NCBI RefSeq assembly: GCF_000003605.2
Contig: NW_003151171.1
Span: 18,219-82,218, forward strand
Length of the DNA stretch: 64,000 nucleotides
Direction of reading: 5' to 3'
Origin: Saccoglossus kowalevskii
Lineage: Eukaryota > Hemichordata > Enteropneusta > Harrimaniidae
This document shows positions 27,891-41,790 of this stretch, piece after piece. Every line of letters starts with the position of its first letter. Positions within the stretch are counted from its first letter, which is position 1. Below the pieces are notes generated by a model. The model was given only the letters and a program-made list of their open reading frames with translations. It had not been told where the DNA came from and searched no databases. The translations under genes and the position numbers were made by a program.

Positions 27891-28500
27891 ACTACTGAGC
27901 AGGTGTACAATGCATTATGGGAGAGAAATTCATATTTTACACCCTAGAGCAGGTGTACAGTGCATTATGGGAGAGAAATTCATATTTTACATCACTGAGC
28001 AGGTGTACAATGCATTATGGGAGAGAAATTCATATTTTACACCACTGAGCAGGTGTACAATGCATTATGGGAGAGAAATTCATACTTTACACTACTGAGC
28101 AGGTGTACAATGCATTATGGGAGAGAAATTCATATTTTACACAACTGAGCAGGTGTACAATGCATTATGGGAGAGAAATTCATATTTTACACCACTGAGC
28201 AGGTGTACAATGCATTATGGGAGAGAAATTCATATTTTACACTACTGAACAGGTGTACAATGCATTATGGGAGAGAAATTCATATTTTACACCACTGAAC
28301 AGGTGTACAATGCATTATGGGAGAGAAATTCATATTTTACACCACTGAGCAGGTGTACAATGCATTATGGGAGAGAAATTCTTATTTTACACTACTGAGC
28401 AGGTGTACAATGCATTATGGGAGAGAAATTCATATTTTACACTACTGAGCAGGTGTACAATGCATTATGGGAGAGAAATTCATATTTTACACCACTGAGC

Positions 28501-29085
28501 AGGTGTACAATGCATTATGGGAGAGAAATTCATATTTTACACCCCAGAGCAGGTGTACAATGCATTATGGGAGAGAAATTCATATTTTACACAACTGAGC
28601 AGGTGTACAATGCATTATGGGAGAGAAATTCATATTTTACACTACTGAATAGGTGTACAATGCATTATGGGAGAGAAATTCATATTTTACACCACTGAGC
28701 AGGTGTACAATGCATTGTGGGAGAGAAATTCATATTTTACACAACTGAGCAGGTGTACAATGCATTATGGGAGAGATATTCATATTTTACACTATTGAAC
28801 AGGTGTACAATGCATTATGGGAGAGAAATTCATATTTTACACCACTGAACAGGTGTACAATGCATTATGGAAGACAAATTCATATTTTACACAACTGAGC
28901 AGGTGTACAATGCATTATGAGAGAGAAACTCAAATTTTACACAACTGAGCAGGTGTACAATGCATTATGGGAGAGAAATTCATATTTTACACAACTGAGC
29001 AGGTGTACAATGCATTATGGGAGAGAAATTCATATTTTACACTACTGAACAGGTGTACAATGCATTACGGGAGAGAAATTCATAT
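28501..29085 (+). repeat. Higher-order block B, copy 2
   Basis: This block repeats 5,651-6,235 with the same ordered variants, including TGCATTGTGG followed by GAGATATTC and AAGACAAATTC. The copies separate at about 29,080, where this one has CATATTTTAC and the other CATATTTAAC. Just downstream, CATATTTGCAC (about 29,139) is one base short and changes phase from 4 to 3; the same short form occurs at about 58,470, again after a block B copy. Confidence 0.9.
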
Positions 29086-29719
29086 TTTACACAACTGAGC
29101 AGGTGTACAATGCATTATGGGAGAGAAATTCATATTTGCACTACTGAACAGGTGTACAATGCATTATGGGAGAGAAATTCATATTTTACACTACTGAACA
29201 GGTGTACAATGCATTATGGGAGAGAAATTCATACTTTACACTACTGAACAGGTGTACAATGCATTATGGGAGAGAAATTCATATTTTACACTACTGAGCA
29301 GGTGTACAATGCATTATGGGAGAGAAATTCATAATTTACCCTACTGAACAGGTGTACAGTGCATTATGGGAGAGAAATTCATATTTTACACTACTGAACA
29401 GGTGTACAATGCATTATGGGAGAGAAATTCATATTTTACACTACTGAACAGGTGTACAATGCATTATGGGAGAGAAATTCATACTTTACACCACTGAGCA
29501 TGTGTACAATGCATTATGGGAAAGAACTACAAATTTAACACCACTGAGCAGTGTACAATGCATTATGGGAGAGAAATTCATATTTTACACAACTGAGCAG
29601 GTGTACAATGCATTATGGGAGAGAAATTCATATTTTACACTACTGAACAGGTGTACAATGCATTATGGGAGAGAAATTCATACTTTACACCCCAGAGCAG
29701 GTGTACAATGCATTATGGG

Positions 29720-30060
29720 AGAGAAATTCATATTTTACACTACTGAACAGGTGTACAATGCATTATGGGAGAGAAATTCATATTTTACACCACCGAGCAG
29801 GTGTACAATGCATTATGGGAGAGAAATTCATTCTTTACATCCCAGAGCAGGTGTACAATGCATTATGGGAGAGAAATTCATATTTTACACAAATGAGCAG
29901 GTGTATAATGCATTATGGGAGAGAAATTCATATTTTACCTCACTGAACAGGTGTACAATGCATTATGGGAAAGAAATTCATATTTTACACCACTGAACAG
30001 GTGTACAATGCATTATGGAAGAGAAATTCTTATTTTACACCCCAGAGCAGGTGTACAATG
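29720..30060 (+). repeat. Higher-order block H, copy 2
   Basis: This matches 14,120-14,460 at an offset of 15,600 bp, including the rare GTGTATAATG and TTTTACCTCACTGAAC. About 170 bp upstream, GAGCAGTGTAC (about 29,550) lacks one G of the usual CAGGTG and shifts phase to 2. Downstream are GGGAGTGAAATTC and two GGGACAGAAATT units that are uncommon elsewhere. Confidence 0.87.
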
Positions 30061-32797
30061 CATTATGGGAGTGAAATTCATATTTTACACTACTGAGCAG
30101 GTGTACAATGCATTATGGGACAGAAATTCATATTTTACACTACTGAGCAGGTGTACAATGCATTATGGGACAGAAATTTATAATTTACCCTACTGAACAG
30201 GTGTACAGTGCATTATGGGAGAGAAATTCATATTTTACACTACTGAACAGGTGTACAATGCATTATGGGAGAGAAATTCATATTTTACACTACTGAACAG
30301 GTGTACAATGCATTATGGGAGAGAAATTCATACTTTACACAACTGAACAAGTGTACAATGCATTATGGGAAAGAACTACAAATTTAACACCACTGAGCAG
30401 GTGTACAATGCATTATGGGAGAGAAATTCATATTTTACACTACTGAACAGGTGTACAATGCATTATGGGAGAGAAATTCATACTTTACACCCCAGAGCAG
30501 GTGTACAATGCATTATGGGAGAGAAATTCATATTTTACACTACTGAACATGTGTACAATGCATTATGGGAGAGAAATTCATATTTTACACCACCGAGCAG
30601 GTGTACAATGCATTATGGGAGAGAAATTCATATTTTACATCCCAGAGCAGGTGTACAATGAATTATGGGAGAGAAATTCATATTTTACACCACTGAGCAG
30701 GTGTACAATGCATTATGGGAGAGAAATTCATATTTTACACCACTGAGCAGGTGTACAATGCATTATGGGAGAGAAATTCATATTTTACACTACTGAGCAG
30801 GTGTACAATGCATTATGGGAGAGAAATTCATATTTTACACAACTGAGCAGGTGTACAATGCATTATGGGAGAGAAATTCATATTTTACCTCACTGAACAG
30901 GTGTACAATGCATTATGGGAGAGAAATTCATATTTTACACCACTGAACAGGTGTACAATGCATTATGGGAGAGAAATTCATATTTTACACCACTGAGAAG
31001 GTGTACAATGCATTATGGGAGAGAAATTCATATTTTACAAAACTGAGCAGGTGTACAATGCATTATGGGAGAGAAATTCATATTTTACACTACTGAACAG
31101 GTGTACAATGCATTATGGGAGAGAAATTCATATTTTACACCACTGAACAGGTGTACAATGCATTATGGAAGAGAAATTCATATTTTACACAACTGAGCAG
31201 GTGTACAATGCATTATGGGAGAGAAACTCAAATTTTACACAACTGAGCAGGTGTACAATGCATTATGGGAGAGAAATTCATATTTTACACAACTGAGCAG
31301 GTGTACAATGCATTATGGGAGAGAAACTCAAATTTTACACAACTGAGCAGGTGTACAATGCATTATGGGAGAGAAATTCATATTTTACACTACTGAACAG
31401 GTGTACAATGCATTATGGGAGAGAAATTCATATTTTACACTACTGAGCAGGTGTACAATGCATTATGGGAGAGAAATTCATTCTTTACACCCCAGAGCAG
31501 GTGTACAATGCATTATGGGAGAGAAATTCATATTTTACACAACTGAGCAGGTGTACAATGCATTATGGGAGAGAAATTCATATTTTACACCACTGAACAG
31601 GTGTACAATGCATTATGGGAGAGAAATTCTTATTTTACACCTCAGAGCAGGTGTACAATGCATTATGGGAGAGAAATTCATATTTTACACTACTGAACAG
31701 GTGTACAATGCATTATGAAAGAGAAATTCATATTTTACACTACTGAACAGGTGTACAATGCATTATGGGAGAGAAATTCATATTTTACACTACTGAGCAG
31801 GTGTACAATGCATTATGGGAGAGAAATTCATATTTTACACCATTGAACAGGTGTACAATGCATTATGGGAGAGAAATGCATATTTTACACAACTGAGCAG
31901 ATGTACAATGTATTATGGGAGAGAAATTCATATTTAACACCACTGAGCATGTGTACAATGCATTATGGGAGAGAAATTCATATTTTACACTACTGAGCAG
32001 GTGTACAATGCATTATGGGAGAGAAATTCATATTTTACACTACTGAACAGGTGTACAATGCATTATGGGAGAGAAATTCATATTTTACACCACTGAACAG
32101 GTGTACAATGCATTATGGAAGAGAAATTCATATTTTACACCACTGAACATGTGTACAATGCATTATGGGAGAGAAATTCATATTTTACACCCCAGAGCAG
32201 GTGTACAATGCATTATGGGAGAGAAATTCATATTTTACACTACTGAGCAGGTGTACAATGCATTATGGGAGAGAAATTCATATTTTACACCACTGAGCAG
32301 GTGTACAATGCATTATGGGAGAGAAATTCATATTTTACACCCCAGAGCAGGTGTACAATGCATTATGGGAGAGAAATTCATATTTTACACAACTGAGCAG
32401 GTGTACAATGCATTATGGGAGAGAAATTCATATTTTACACCACTGAGCAGGTGTACAATGCATTATGGGAGAGAAATTCATATTTTACACCACTGAGCAG
32501 GTGTACAATGCATTGTGGGAGAGAAATTCATATTTTACACAACTGAGCAGGTGTACAATGCATTATGGGAGAGATATTCATATTTTACACTATTGAACAG
32601 GTGTACAATGCATTATGGGAGAGAAATTCATATTTTACACCATTGAACAGGTGTACAATGCATTATGGAAGAGAAATGCATATTTTACACAACTGAGCAG
32701 ATGTACAATGTATTATGGGAGAGAAATTCATATTTAACACCACTGAGCATGTGTACAATGCATTATGGGAGAGAAATTCATAATTTACACTACTGAG

Positions 32798-33633
32798 CAG
32801 GTGTACAATGCGTTATGGGAGAGAAATTCATATTTTACACAACTGAGCGGGTGTACAATGCATTATGGAAGAGAAATTCATATTTTACACCACTGCGCAG
32901 GTGTACAATGCATTATGGGAGAGAAATTCATACTTTACACTACTGAGCAGGTGTACAATGCATTATGGGAGAGAAATTCATATTTTACACAACTGAGCAG
33001 GTGTACAATGCATTATGGGAGAGAAATTCATATTTTACACAACTGAGCGGGTGTACAATGCATTATGGGAGAGAAATTGATATTTTACACCACTGCGCAG
33101 GTGTACAATGCATTATGGGAGAGAAATTCATACTTTACACTACTGAGCAGGTGTACAATGCATTATGGGAGAGAAATTCATATTTTACACAACTGAGCAG
33201 GTGTACAATGCATTATGGAAGAGAAGTTCATATTTTACACCACTGAGCAGGTGTACAATGCTTTATGGGAGAGAAATACAAATTTAACGCCACTGAGCAG
33301 GAGTACAATGCATTATGGGAGAGAAATTCATATTTTACACCCCAGAGCAGGTGTACAATGCATTATGGGAGAGAAATTCATATTTTACACAACTGAGCAG
33401 GTGTACAATGCATTATGGGAGAGGAATTCATATTTTACACAACTGAACAGGTGTACAATGCATTATGGGAGATAAATTCATATTTTACACAACTGAACAG
33501 GTGTACAATGCATTATGGGAGAGAAATTCATATTTTACACAACTGAGCAGGTGTACAATGCATTATGGGAGATAAATTCATATTTTACACCACTGAGCAG
33601 GTGTACAATGCATTATGGGAGAGAAATTCATAT
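32798..33633 (+). repeat. Higher-order block K, copy 2
   Basis: This matches 25,150-25,985 at an offset of 7,648, including both 200-bp units with GAGCGGGTGTAC and CACTGCGC. It carries only one copy of the 250-bp GAGAGGAATTC/GATAAATTC unit before CCTCTGAAC, whereas the 25-26 kb copy has two before its CCTCTGAAC at about 26,191. One monomer near 33,339 has CCCCAGAGC instead of CAACTGAGC. Confidence 0.92.
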
Positions 33634-34260
33634 TTTACACCTCTGAACAGGTGTACAATGCATTATGGGAGAGAAATTCATATTTTACACTACTGAACAG
33701 GTGTACAATGCATTATGGGAGAGAAATTCATTCTTTACACCCCAGAGCAGGTGTACAATGCATTATGGGAGAGAAATTCATATTTTACACCTCAGAGCAG
33801 GTGTACAATGCATTATGGGAGAGAAATTCATACTTTACACTACTGAGCAGGTGTACAATGCATTATGGGAGAGAAATTCATATTTTCCGGCATTGAACAG
33901 GTGTGCAATGCTTTATGGAAGAGAAATTCATATTTTACACAGATGAGCAGGTGTTCAATGCATTATGGGAAAGAAATTCATATTTAACACCACTGAGCAG
34001 GTATACAATGCATTATGGGAGAGAAATTCATATTTTACACTACTGAGCAGGTGTACAATGCATTATGGGAGAGAAATTCATATTTTACACAACTGAGCAG
34101 GTGTACAATGCATTATGGGAGAGAAATTCATATTTTACACCACTGAACAGGTGTACAATGCATTATGGGAGAGAAATTCATATTTTACACCACTGTGCAG
34201 GTGTACAATGCATTATGGGAGAGAAATTCATATTTTACACAACTGAGCAGGTGTACAATG

Positions 34261-34640
34261 CATTATGGGGAGAAATTCATATTTTACACCACTGAACAGG
34301 TGTACAATGCATTATGGGAGAGAAATTCATATTTTACACAACTGAGCAGGTGTACAATGCATTATGGAGAGAAATTCATATTTTACACAACTGAGCAGGT
34401 GTACAATGCATTATGGGAGAGAAATTCATATTTTACACAACTGAGCAGGTGTACAATGCATTATGGGAGAGAAATTCATATTTTACACCACTGAACAGGT
34501 GTACAATGCATTATGCGAGAGAAATTCATATTTTACACCACTGAACAGGTGTACAATGCATTATACGAGAGAAATTCATATTTTACACCACTGAGCAGGT
34601 GTACAATGCATTATGGGAGAGAAATGCATATTTTACACAA
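34261..34640 (+). repeat. Block with 49-bp monomers (single-base G-run deletions), copy 1
   Basis: TTATGGGGAGAAATTC near 34,267 and TTATGGAGAGAAATTC near 34,364 each make a 49-bp monomer. They are followed by CATTATGCGAG, CATTATACGAG and AAATGCAT units. The same order recurs at about 48,203-48,582, except that the first unit there has GGGGGAGAAATTC and full length. This is the first of nine GGA-type deletions, all between 34.2 and 48.4 kb. Confidence 0.88.
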
Positions 34641-34959
34641 CTGAGCAGGTGTACAATGCATTATGGGAGAGAAATTCATATTTTACACAACTGAACAGGT
34701 GTACAATGCATTATGGGAGAGAAATTCATATTTTACACCACTGAGCAGGTGTACAATGCATTATGGGAGAGAAATTCATATTTTACACAACTGAGCAGGT
34801 GTACAATGCATTATGGGAGAGAACTACAAATTTAACACCACTGAGCAGGTGTACAATGCATTATGGGAGAGAAGTTCATATTTTACACCACTGAGCAGGT
34901 GTACAATGCATTATGGGAGAGAAATGCATATTTTACACAACTGAGCAGGTGTACAATGC

Positions 34960-35680
34960 ATTATGGGAGAGAAATTCATATTTTACACCACTGAACAGGT
35001 GAACAATGCATTATGCGAGAGAAATTCATATTTTACACCACTGAACAGGTGTACAATGCATTATAGGAGAGAAATTCGTATTTTACACCACTGAGCAGGT
35101 GTACAATGCCTTATGGGAGAGAAATCCATATTTTACACAACTGAGCAGGTGTACAATGCATTATGGGAGAGAAATTCATATTTTACACAACTGAGCAGGT
35201 GTACAATGCATTATGGGAGAGAAATTCATATTTTACACCACTGAACAGGTGTACAATGCATTATGGGAGAGAAATTCATATTTTACACCACTGACCAGGT
35301 GTACAATGCATTATGGGAGAGAAATTCATATTTTACACAACTGAGCAGGTGTACAATGCATTAAGGGAGAGAACTACAAATTTAACACCACTGAGCAGGT
35401 GTACAATGCATTATGGGAGAGAAATTCATATTTTACACAACTGAGCAGGTGTACAATGCATTATGGGAGAGAAATTCATATTTTACACCACTGAACAGGT
35501 GTACAATGCATTATGCGAGAGAAATTCATATTTTACACCACTGAACAGGTGTACAATGCATTACGGGAGAGAAATTCATATTTTACACAACTGAGCATGA
35601 GTACAATGCATTATGGAGAGAAATTCATATTATACACAACTGAGCAGGTGTACAACGCATTATGGGAGAGAAATTCATAT
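34960..35680 (+). repeat. Higher-order block L, copy 1
   Basis: Ordered markers are TTATGCGAGAG, TTAAGGGAG with AACTACAAATTTAACACC, a second TTATGCGAG, TTACGGGAG, then GAGCATGAGTAC, the 49-bp TTATGGAGAG monomer, ATATTATACAC and GTACAACGC. The block recurs at 38,610-39,330 (offset 3,650, 73 monomers), and its last 330 bp recur at 47,440-47,770. Private changes here include AGGTGAACAATG and AAATCCATA. Confidence 0.92.
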
Positions 35681-36599
35681 TTTACACCACTGAGCAGATG
35701 TACAATGCATTATGGGAGAGAAATGCATATTTTACACAACTGAGCAGGTGTACAATGCATTATGGGAGAGAAATTCATATTTTATACAACTGAGCAGGTG
35801 TACAATGCATTATGGGAGAGAAATTCATATTTTACACCACTGAACAGGTGTACAATGCATTATGGGAGAGAAATTCATATTTTACACCACTGAGCAGGTG
35901 TACAATGCATTATGGGAGAGAAATTCATATTTTACACAAGTGAGCAGGTGTACAATGCATTATGGGAGAGAACTACAAATTTTACACCACTGATCAGGTG
36001 TACAATGCATTATGGGAGAGAAATTCATATTTTACACTACTGAGCAGGTGTACAATGCATTATGGGAGAGAAATTCATTTTTTACACCCCAGAGCAGGTG
36101 TACAATGCATTATGGGAGAGAAATTCATATTTTACACCACTGAGCAGGTGTACAATGCATTATGGGAGAGAAATTCATATTTTACACCCCAGAGCAGGTG
36201 TACAATGCATTATGGGAGAGAAATTCATATTTTACACCACTGAGCAGGTGTACAATGCATTATGGGAGAGAAGTTCATATTTTACACAACTGAGCAGGTG
36301 TACAATGCATTATGGGAGAGAAATTCGTATTTTACACAACTGAGCAGGTGTACAATGCATTATGGGAGAGAAATGCATATTTTACACCACTGAGCAGGTG
36401 TATAATGCATTATGGGAGAGAAATGTATATTTTACACCACTGAACAGGTGTACAATGCATTATGGGAGAGAAATTCATATTTTACACAACTGAGCAGGTG
36501 TACAATGCATTATGGGAGAGAAATTCATATTTTACACGACTGAACAGGTGTACAATGCATTATGGGAGAGAAATTCATATTTTACACTACTGAACAGGT

Positions 36600-36850
36600 G
36601 TACAATGCATTATGGAAGAGAAATTCATATTTTACACAACTGAGCAGGTGTACAATGCATTATGGGAGAGAAATTCATATTTTACACTACTGAGCAGGTG
36701 TACAATGCATTATGGGAGAGAAATTCATATTTTACACCTACTGAACAGGTGTACAATGCATTATGGGAGAGAAATTCATATTTTACACCACTGAACAGGT
36801 GTACAATGCATTATGGGAGAGAAATTCATATTTTACACTACTGAGCAGGT
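36600..36850 (+). repeat. Monomers around a one-base insertion at about 36,739
   Basis: TTTTACACCTACTGAAC has one extra base relative to the usual TTTTACACTACTGAAC or TTTTACACCACTGAAC, moving phase from 49 back to 50. It reads like a hybrid of the CCACTGA and CTACTGA forms at positions 40-43, as an imprecise exchange between two monomer types would produce. Confidence 0.75.
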
Positions 36851-37916
36851 GTACAATGCATTATGGGAGAGAAATTCATATTTTACACCACTGAACAGGT
36901 GTACAATGCATTATGGGAGAGAAATTCATATTTTACACTACTGAGCAGGTGTACAATGCATTATGGGAGAGAAATTCATATTTTACACCACTGAGCAGGT
37001 GTACAATGCATTATGGGAGAGAAATTCATATTTTACACTACTGAGCAGGTGTACAATGCATTATGGGAGAGAAATTCATATTTTACACAACTGAGCAGGT
37101 GTACAATGCATTATGGGAGAGAAATTCATATTTTACACTACTGAACAGGTGTACAATGCATTATGGGAGAGAAATTCATATTTTACACCACTGAGCAGGT
37201 GTACAATGCATTATGGGAGAGAAATTCATTTTTTACACCCCAGAGCAGGTGTACAATGCATTATGGGAGAGAAATTCATATTTTACACAACTGAGCAGGT
37301 GTACAATGCATTATGGGAGAGAAATTCATATTTTACACCATTGAACAGGTGTACAATGCATTATGGGAGAGAAATGCATATTTTACACAACTGAGCAGGT
37401 GTACAATGCATTATGGGAGAGAAATTCATATTTAACACCACTGAGCATGTGTACAATGCATTATGGGAGAGAAATTCATATTTTACACTACTGAGCAGGT
37501 GTACAATGCATTATGGGAGAGAAATTCATATTTTACACCACTGAGCAGGTGTACAATGCATTATGGGAGAGAAATTCATATATTACACTACTGAGCAGGA
37601 GTACAATGCATTATGGGAGAGAAATTCATATTTTACACAACTGAGCAGGTGTACAATGCATTATGGGAGAGAAATTCATATTTTACACAACTGAGCTGGT
37701 GTACAATGTATTATGGGAGAGAAATTCATATTTTACACAACTGAGCAGGTGTACAATGCATTATGGGAGAGAAATTCATATTTTACACAACTGAGCTGGT
37801 GTACAATGCATTATGGGAGAGAAATTCATATTTTACACCACTGAGCAGGTGTACAATGCATTATGGGAGAGAAATTCATATTTTACACAACTGAGCAGGT
37901 GTACAATGCATTATGG

Positions 37917-38190
37917 GAGAGAAGTTCAAATTTTACACCACTGAGCAGGTGTACAATGCATTATGGGAGAGAAATTCATTTTTTACACCACTGAGCAGGT
38001 GTACAATGCATTATGGGAGAGAAATGCATATTTTACACTACTGAGCAGGTGTACAATGCATTATGGGAGAGAAATTCATATATTACACCACTGAACAGGT
38101 GTACAATGCATTATGGAAGAGAAGTTCATATTTTACACCACTGAGCAGGTGTACAATACTTTATGGGAGAGAAATACAAATTTAACGCCA
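37917..38190 (+). repeat. Higher-order block G, copy 2
   Basis: GAGAAGTTCAAATT, CATTTTTTAC, AAATGCAT, CATATATTAC, GGAAGAGAAGTTC, then TACTTTATGG with AAATACAAATTTAACGCC. The same order is at 41,512-41,790 (72 monomers away after allowing for five intervening one-base deletions). With block L this shows a roughly 3.6-kb spacing across 34-42 kb. Confidence 0.87.
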
Positions 38191-38609
38191 CTGAACAGGT
38201 GTACAATGCATTATGGGAGAGAAATTCATATTTTACACAACTGAGCAGGTGTACAATGCATTATGGGAGAGAAATTCATATTTTACACAACTGAACAGGT
38301 GTACAATGCATTATGGAAGAGAAATTCATATTTTATACAACTGAACAGGTGTACAATGCATTATGGAAGAGAAATTCATATTTTACACAACTGAACAGGT
38401 GTACAATGCATTATGGGAGAGAAATTCATATTTTACACCACTGAGCAGGTGTACAATGCATTATGGGAGAGAAATTCATATTTTACACAACTGAGCAGGT
38501 GTACAATGCATTATGGGAGAGAAATTCATATTTTACACAACTGAGCAGGTGTACAATGCATTATGGGAGAGAAGTTCATATTTTACACAACTGAGCAGGT
38601 GTACAATGC

Positions 38610-39330
38610 ATTATGGGAGAGAAATTCATATTTTACACCACTGAACAGGTGTACAATGCATTATGCGAGAGAAATTCATATTTTACACCACTGAACAGGT
38701 GTACAATGCATTATGGGAGAGAAATTCATATTTTACACCACTGAGCAGGTGTACAATGCATTATGGGAGAGAAATGCATATTTTACACAACTGAGCAGGT
38801 GTACAATGCATTATGGGAGAGAAATTCATATTTTACACAACTGAGCAGGTGTACAATGCATTATGGGAGAGAAATTCATATTTTACACCACTGAACAGGT
38901 GTACAATGCATTATGGGAGAGAAATTCATATTTTACACCACTGAGCAGGTGTACAATGCATTATGGGAGAGAAATTCATATTTTACACAACTGAGCAGGT
39001 GTACAATGCATTAAGGGAGAGAACTACAAATTTAACACCACTGAGCAGGTGTACAATGCATTATGGGAGAGAAATTCATATTTTACACAACTGAGCAGGT
39101 GTACAATGCATTATGGGAGAGAAATTCATATTTTACACCACTGAACAGGTGTACAATGCATTATGCGAGAGAAATTCATATTTTACACCACTGAACAGGT
39201 GTACAATGCATTACGGGAGAGAAATTCATATTTTACACAACTGAGCATGAGTACAATGCATTATGGAGAGAAATTCATATTATACACAACTGAGCAGGTG
39301 TACAACGCATTATGGGAGAGAAATTCATAT
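38610..39330 (+). repeat. Higher-order block L, copy 2
   Basis: This matches 34,960-35,680, including the identical one-base deletion in TTATGGAGAG, which must therefore predate the duplication. Shortly downstream at about 39,478, CATATTTACACAAC lacks a further T. Confidence 0.92.
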
Positions 39331-41511
39331 TTTACACAACTGAGCAGGTGTACAATGCATTATGGGAGAGAAATTCATATTTTACACAACTGAGCTGGTG
39401 TACAATGCATTATGGGAGAGAAATTCATATTTTACACAACTGAGCAGGTGTACAATGCATTATGGGAGAGAAATTCATATTTACACAACTGAGCAGGTGT
39501 ACAATGCATTATGGGAGAGAAATTCATTCTTTTCATCCCAGAGCAGGTGTACAATGCATTATGGGAGAGAAATTCATATTTTACACAAATGAGCAGGTGT
39601 ACAATGCATTATGGGAGAGAAATTCATATTTTACACCATTGAACAGGTGTACAATGCATTATGGGAGAGAAATTCATATATTACACCACTGAGCATGTGT
39701 ACAATGCATTATGGGAGAGAAATTCATACTTTACACCACTGAGAAGGTGTACAATGCATTATGGAAGAGAAGTTCATATTTTACACAACTGAGCAGGTGT
39801 ACAATGCATTATGGGAGAGAAATTCATACTTTACACCACTGAGCAGGTGTACAATGCATTATGGAAGAGAAATTCATATTTTACACAACTGAGCAGGTGT
39901 ACAATGCATTATGAGAGAGAAATTCATATTTTACACAACTGAGCAGGTGTACAATGCATTATGGGGGAGAAATTCATATTTTACACCACTGAAAAGGTGT
40001 ACAATGCATTATGGGAGAGAAATTCATATTTTACACAACTGAGCAGATGTACAATGCATTACGGAGAGAAATTCATATTTTACACAACTGAGCAGGTGTA
40101 CAATGCATTATGGGAGAGAAATTCATATTTTACACAACTGAGCAGGTGTACAATGCATTATGGGAGAGAAATTCATATTTTACACCACTGAGCAGGTGTA
40201 CAATGCATTATGGGAGAGAAATGCATATTTTACACTACTGAGCAGGTGTACAATGCATTATGGGAGAGAAATTCATATTTTACAAAACTGAGCAGGTGTA
40301 CAATGCATTATGGGAGAGAAGTTCATATTTTACACCACTGAGCAGGTGTACAATGCATTATGGGAGAGAAATTCATTTTTTACACCACTGAGCAGGTGTA
40401 CAATGCATTATGGGAGAGAAATTCATATTTTACACTACTGAGCAGGTGTACATTGCATTATGGGAGAGAAATTCATATTTTACACCACTGAGCAGGTGTA
40501 CAATGCATTATGGAAGAGAATTTCATATTTTACACCACTGAGCAGGTGTACAATGCTTTATGGGAGAGAAATACAAATTTAACGCCATTGAACAGGTGTA
40601 CAATGCATTATGGGAGAGAAATTCATATTTAACACCACTGAACAGGTGTACAATGCATTATGGGAGAGAAATTCATATTTTACACCACTGAGCAGGTGTA
40701 CAATGCATTATGGGAGAGAAATTCATATTTTACACAACTGAGCAGGTGTACAATGCATTATGGGAGAGAAATTCATACTTTACACTACTGAACAGGTGTA
40801 CAATGCATTATGGGAGAGAAATTCATATTTTACACTACTGAGCAGGTGTACAATGCATTATGGGAGAAAACTACAAATTTAACACCACTGAACAGGTGTA
40901 CAATGCATTATGGGGGAGAAATTCATATTTTACACCACTGAACAGGTGTACAATGCATTATGGGAGAGAAATTCATATTTTACACAACTGAGCAGGTGTA
41001 CAATGCATTATGGAGAGAAATTAATATTTTACACAACTGAGCAGGTGTACAATGCATTATGGGAGAGAAATTCATATTTTACACAACTGAGCAGGTGTAC
41101 AATGCATTATGGGAGAGAAATTCATATTTTACACCACTGAACAGGTGTACAATGCATTATGCGAGAGAAATTCATATTTTACACCACTGAACAGGTGTAC
41201 AATGCATTATGGGAGAGAAATTCATATTTTACACAACTGAGCATGAGTACAATGCATTATGGAGAGAAATTCATATTTTACACAACTGAGCAGGTGTACA
41301 ATGTATTATGGGAGAGAAATTCATATTTTACACAACTGAGCAGGTGTACAATGCATTATGGGAGAGAAATTCATATTTTACACAACTGAGCTGGTGTACA
41401 ATGCATTATGGGAGAGAAATTCATATTTTACACCACTGAGCAGGTGTACATTGCATTATGGGAGAGAAATTCATATTTTACACAACTGAGCAGGTGTACA
41501 ATGCATTATGG

Positions 41512-41790
41512 GAGAGAAGTTCATATTTTACACCACTGAGCAGGTGTACAATGCATTATGGGAGAGAAATTCATTTTTTACACCACTGAGCAGGTGTACA
41601 ATGCATTATGGGAGAGAAATGCATATTTTACACTACTGAGCAGGTGTACAATGCATTATGGGAGAGAAATTCATATATTACACCACTGAGCAGGTGTGCA
41701 ATGCATTATGGAAGAGAAGTTCATATTTTACACCACTGAGCAGGTGTACAATGCTTTATGGGAGAGAAATACAAATTTAACGCCACTGAA
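41512..41790 (+). repeat. Higher-order block G, copy 4
   Basis: The ordered variants match 37,917-38,190 and 15,521-15,800, with TGCTTTATGG intact and AGGTGTGCAATG private near 41,695. A further copy at about 40,311-40,590 has CATATTTTAC instead of CATATATTAC and AATTTCATA instead of AAGTTCATA. Confidence 0.85.

Noticed and set aside
29466-29996. Longest open frame, 176 codons, with a 50-residue internal repeat
   Set aside because: It is made only of satellite monomers read in rotating frames, and is open because CCCCAGAGC variants and a one-base deletion near 29,550 bypass the regular TGA. Codon phase is not conserved between copies and frames close within a few hundred bases everywhere. 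No gene context is present.
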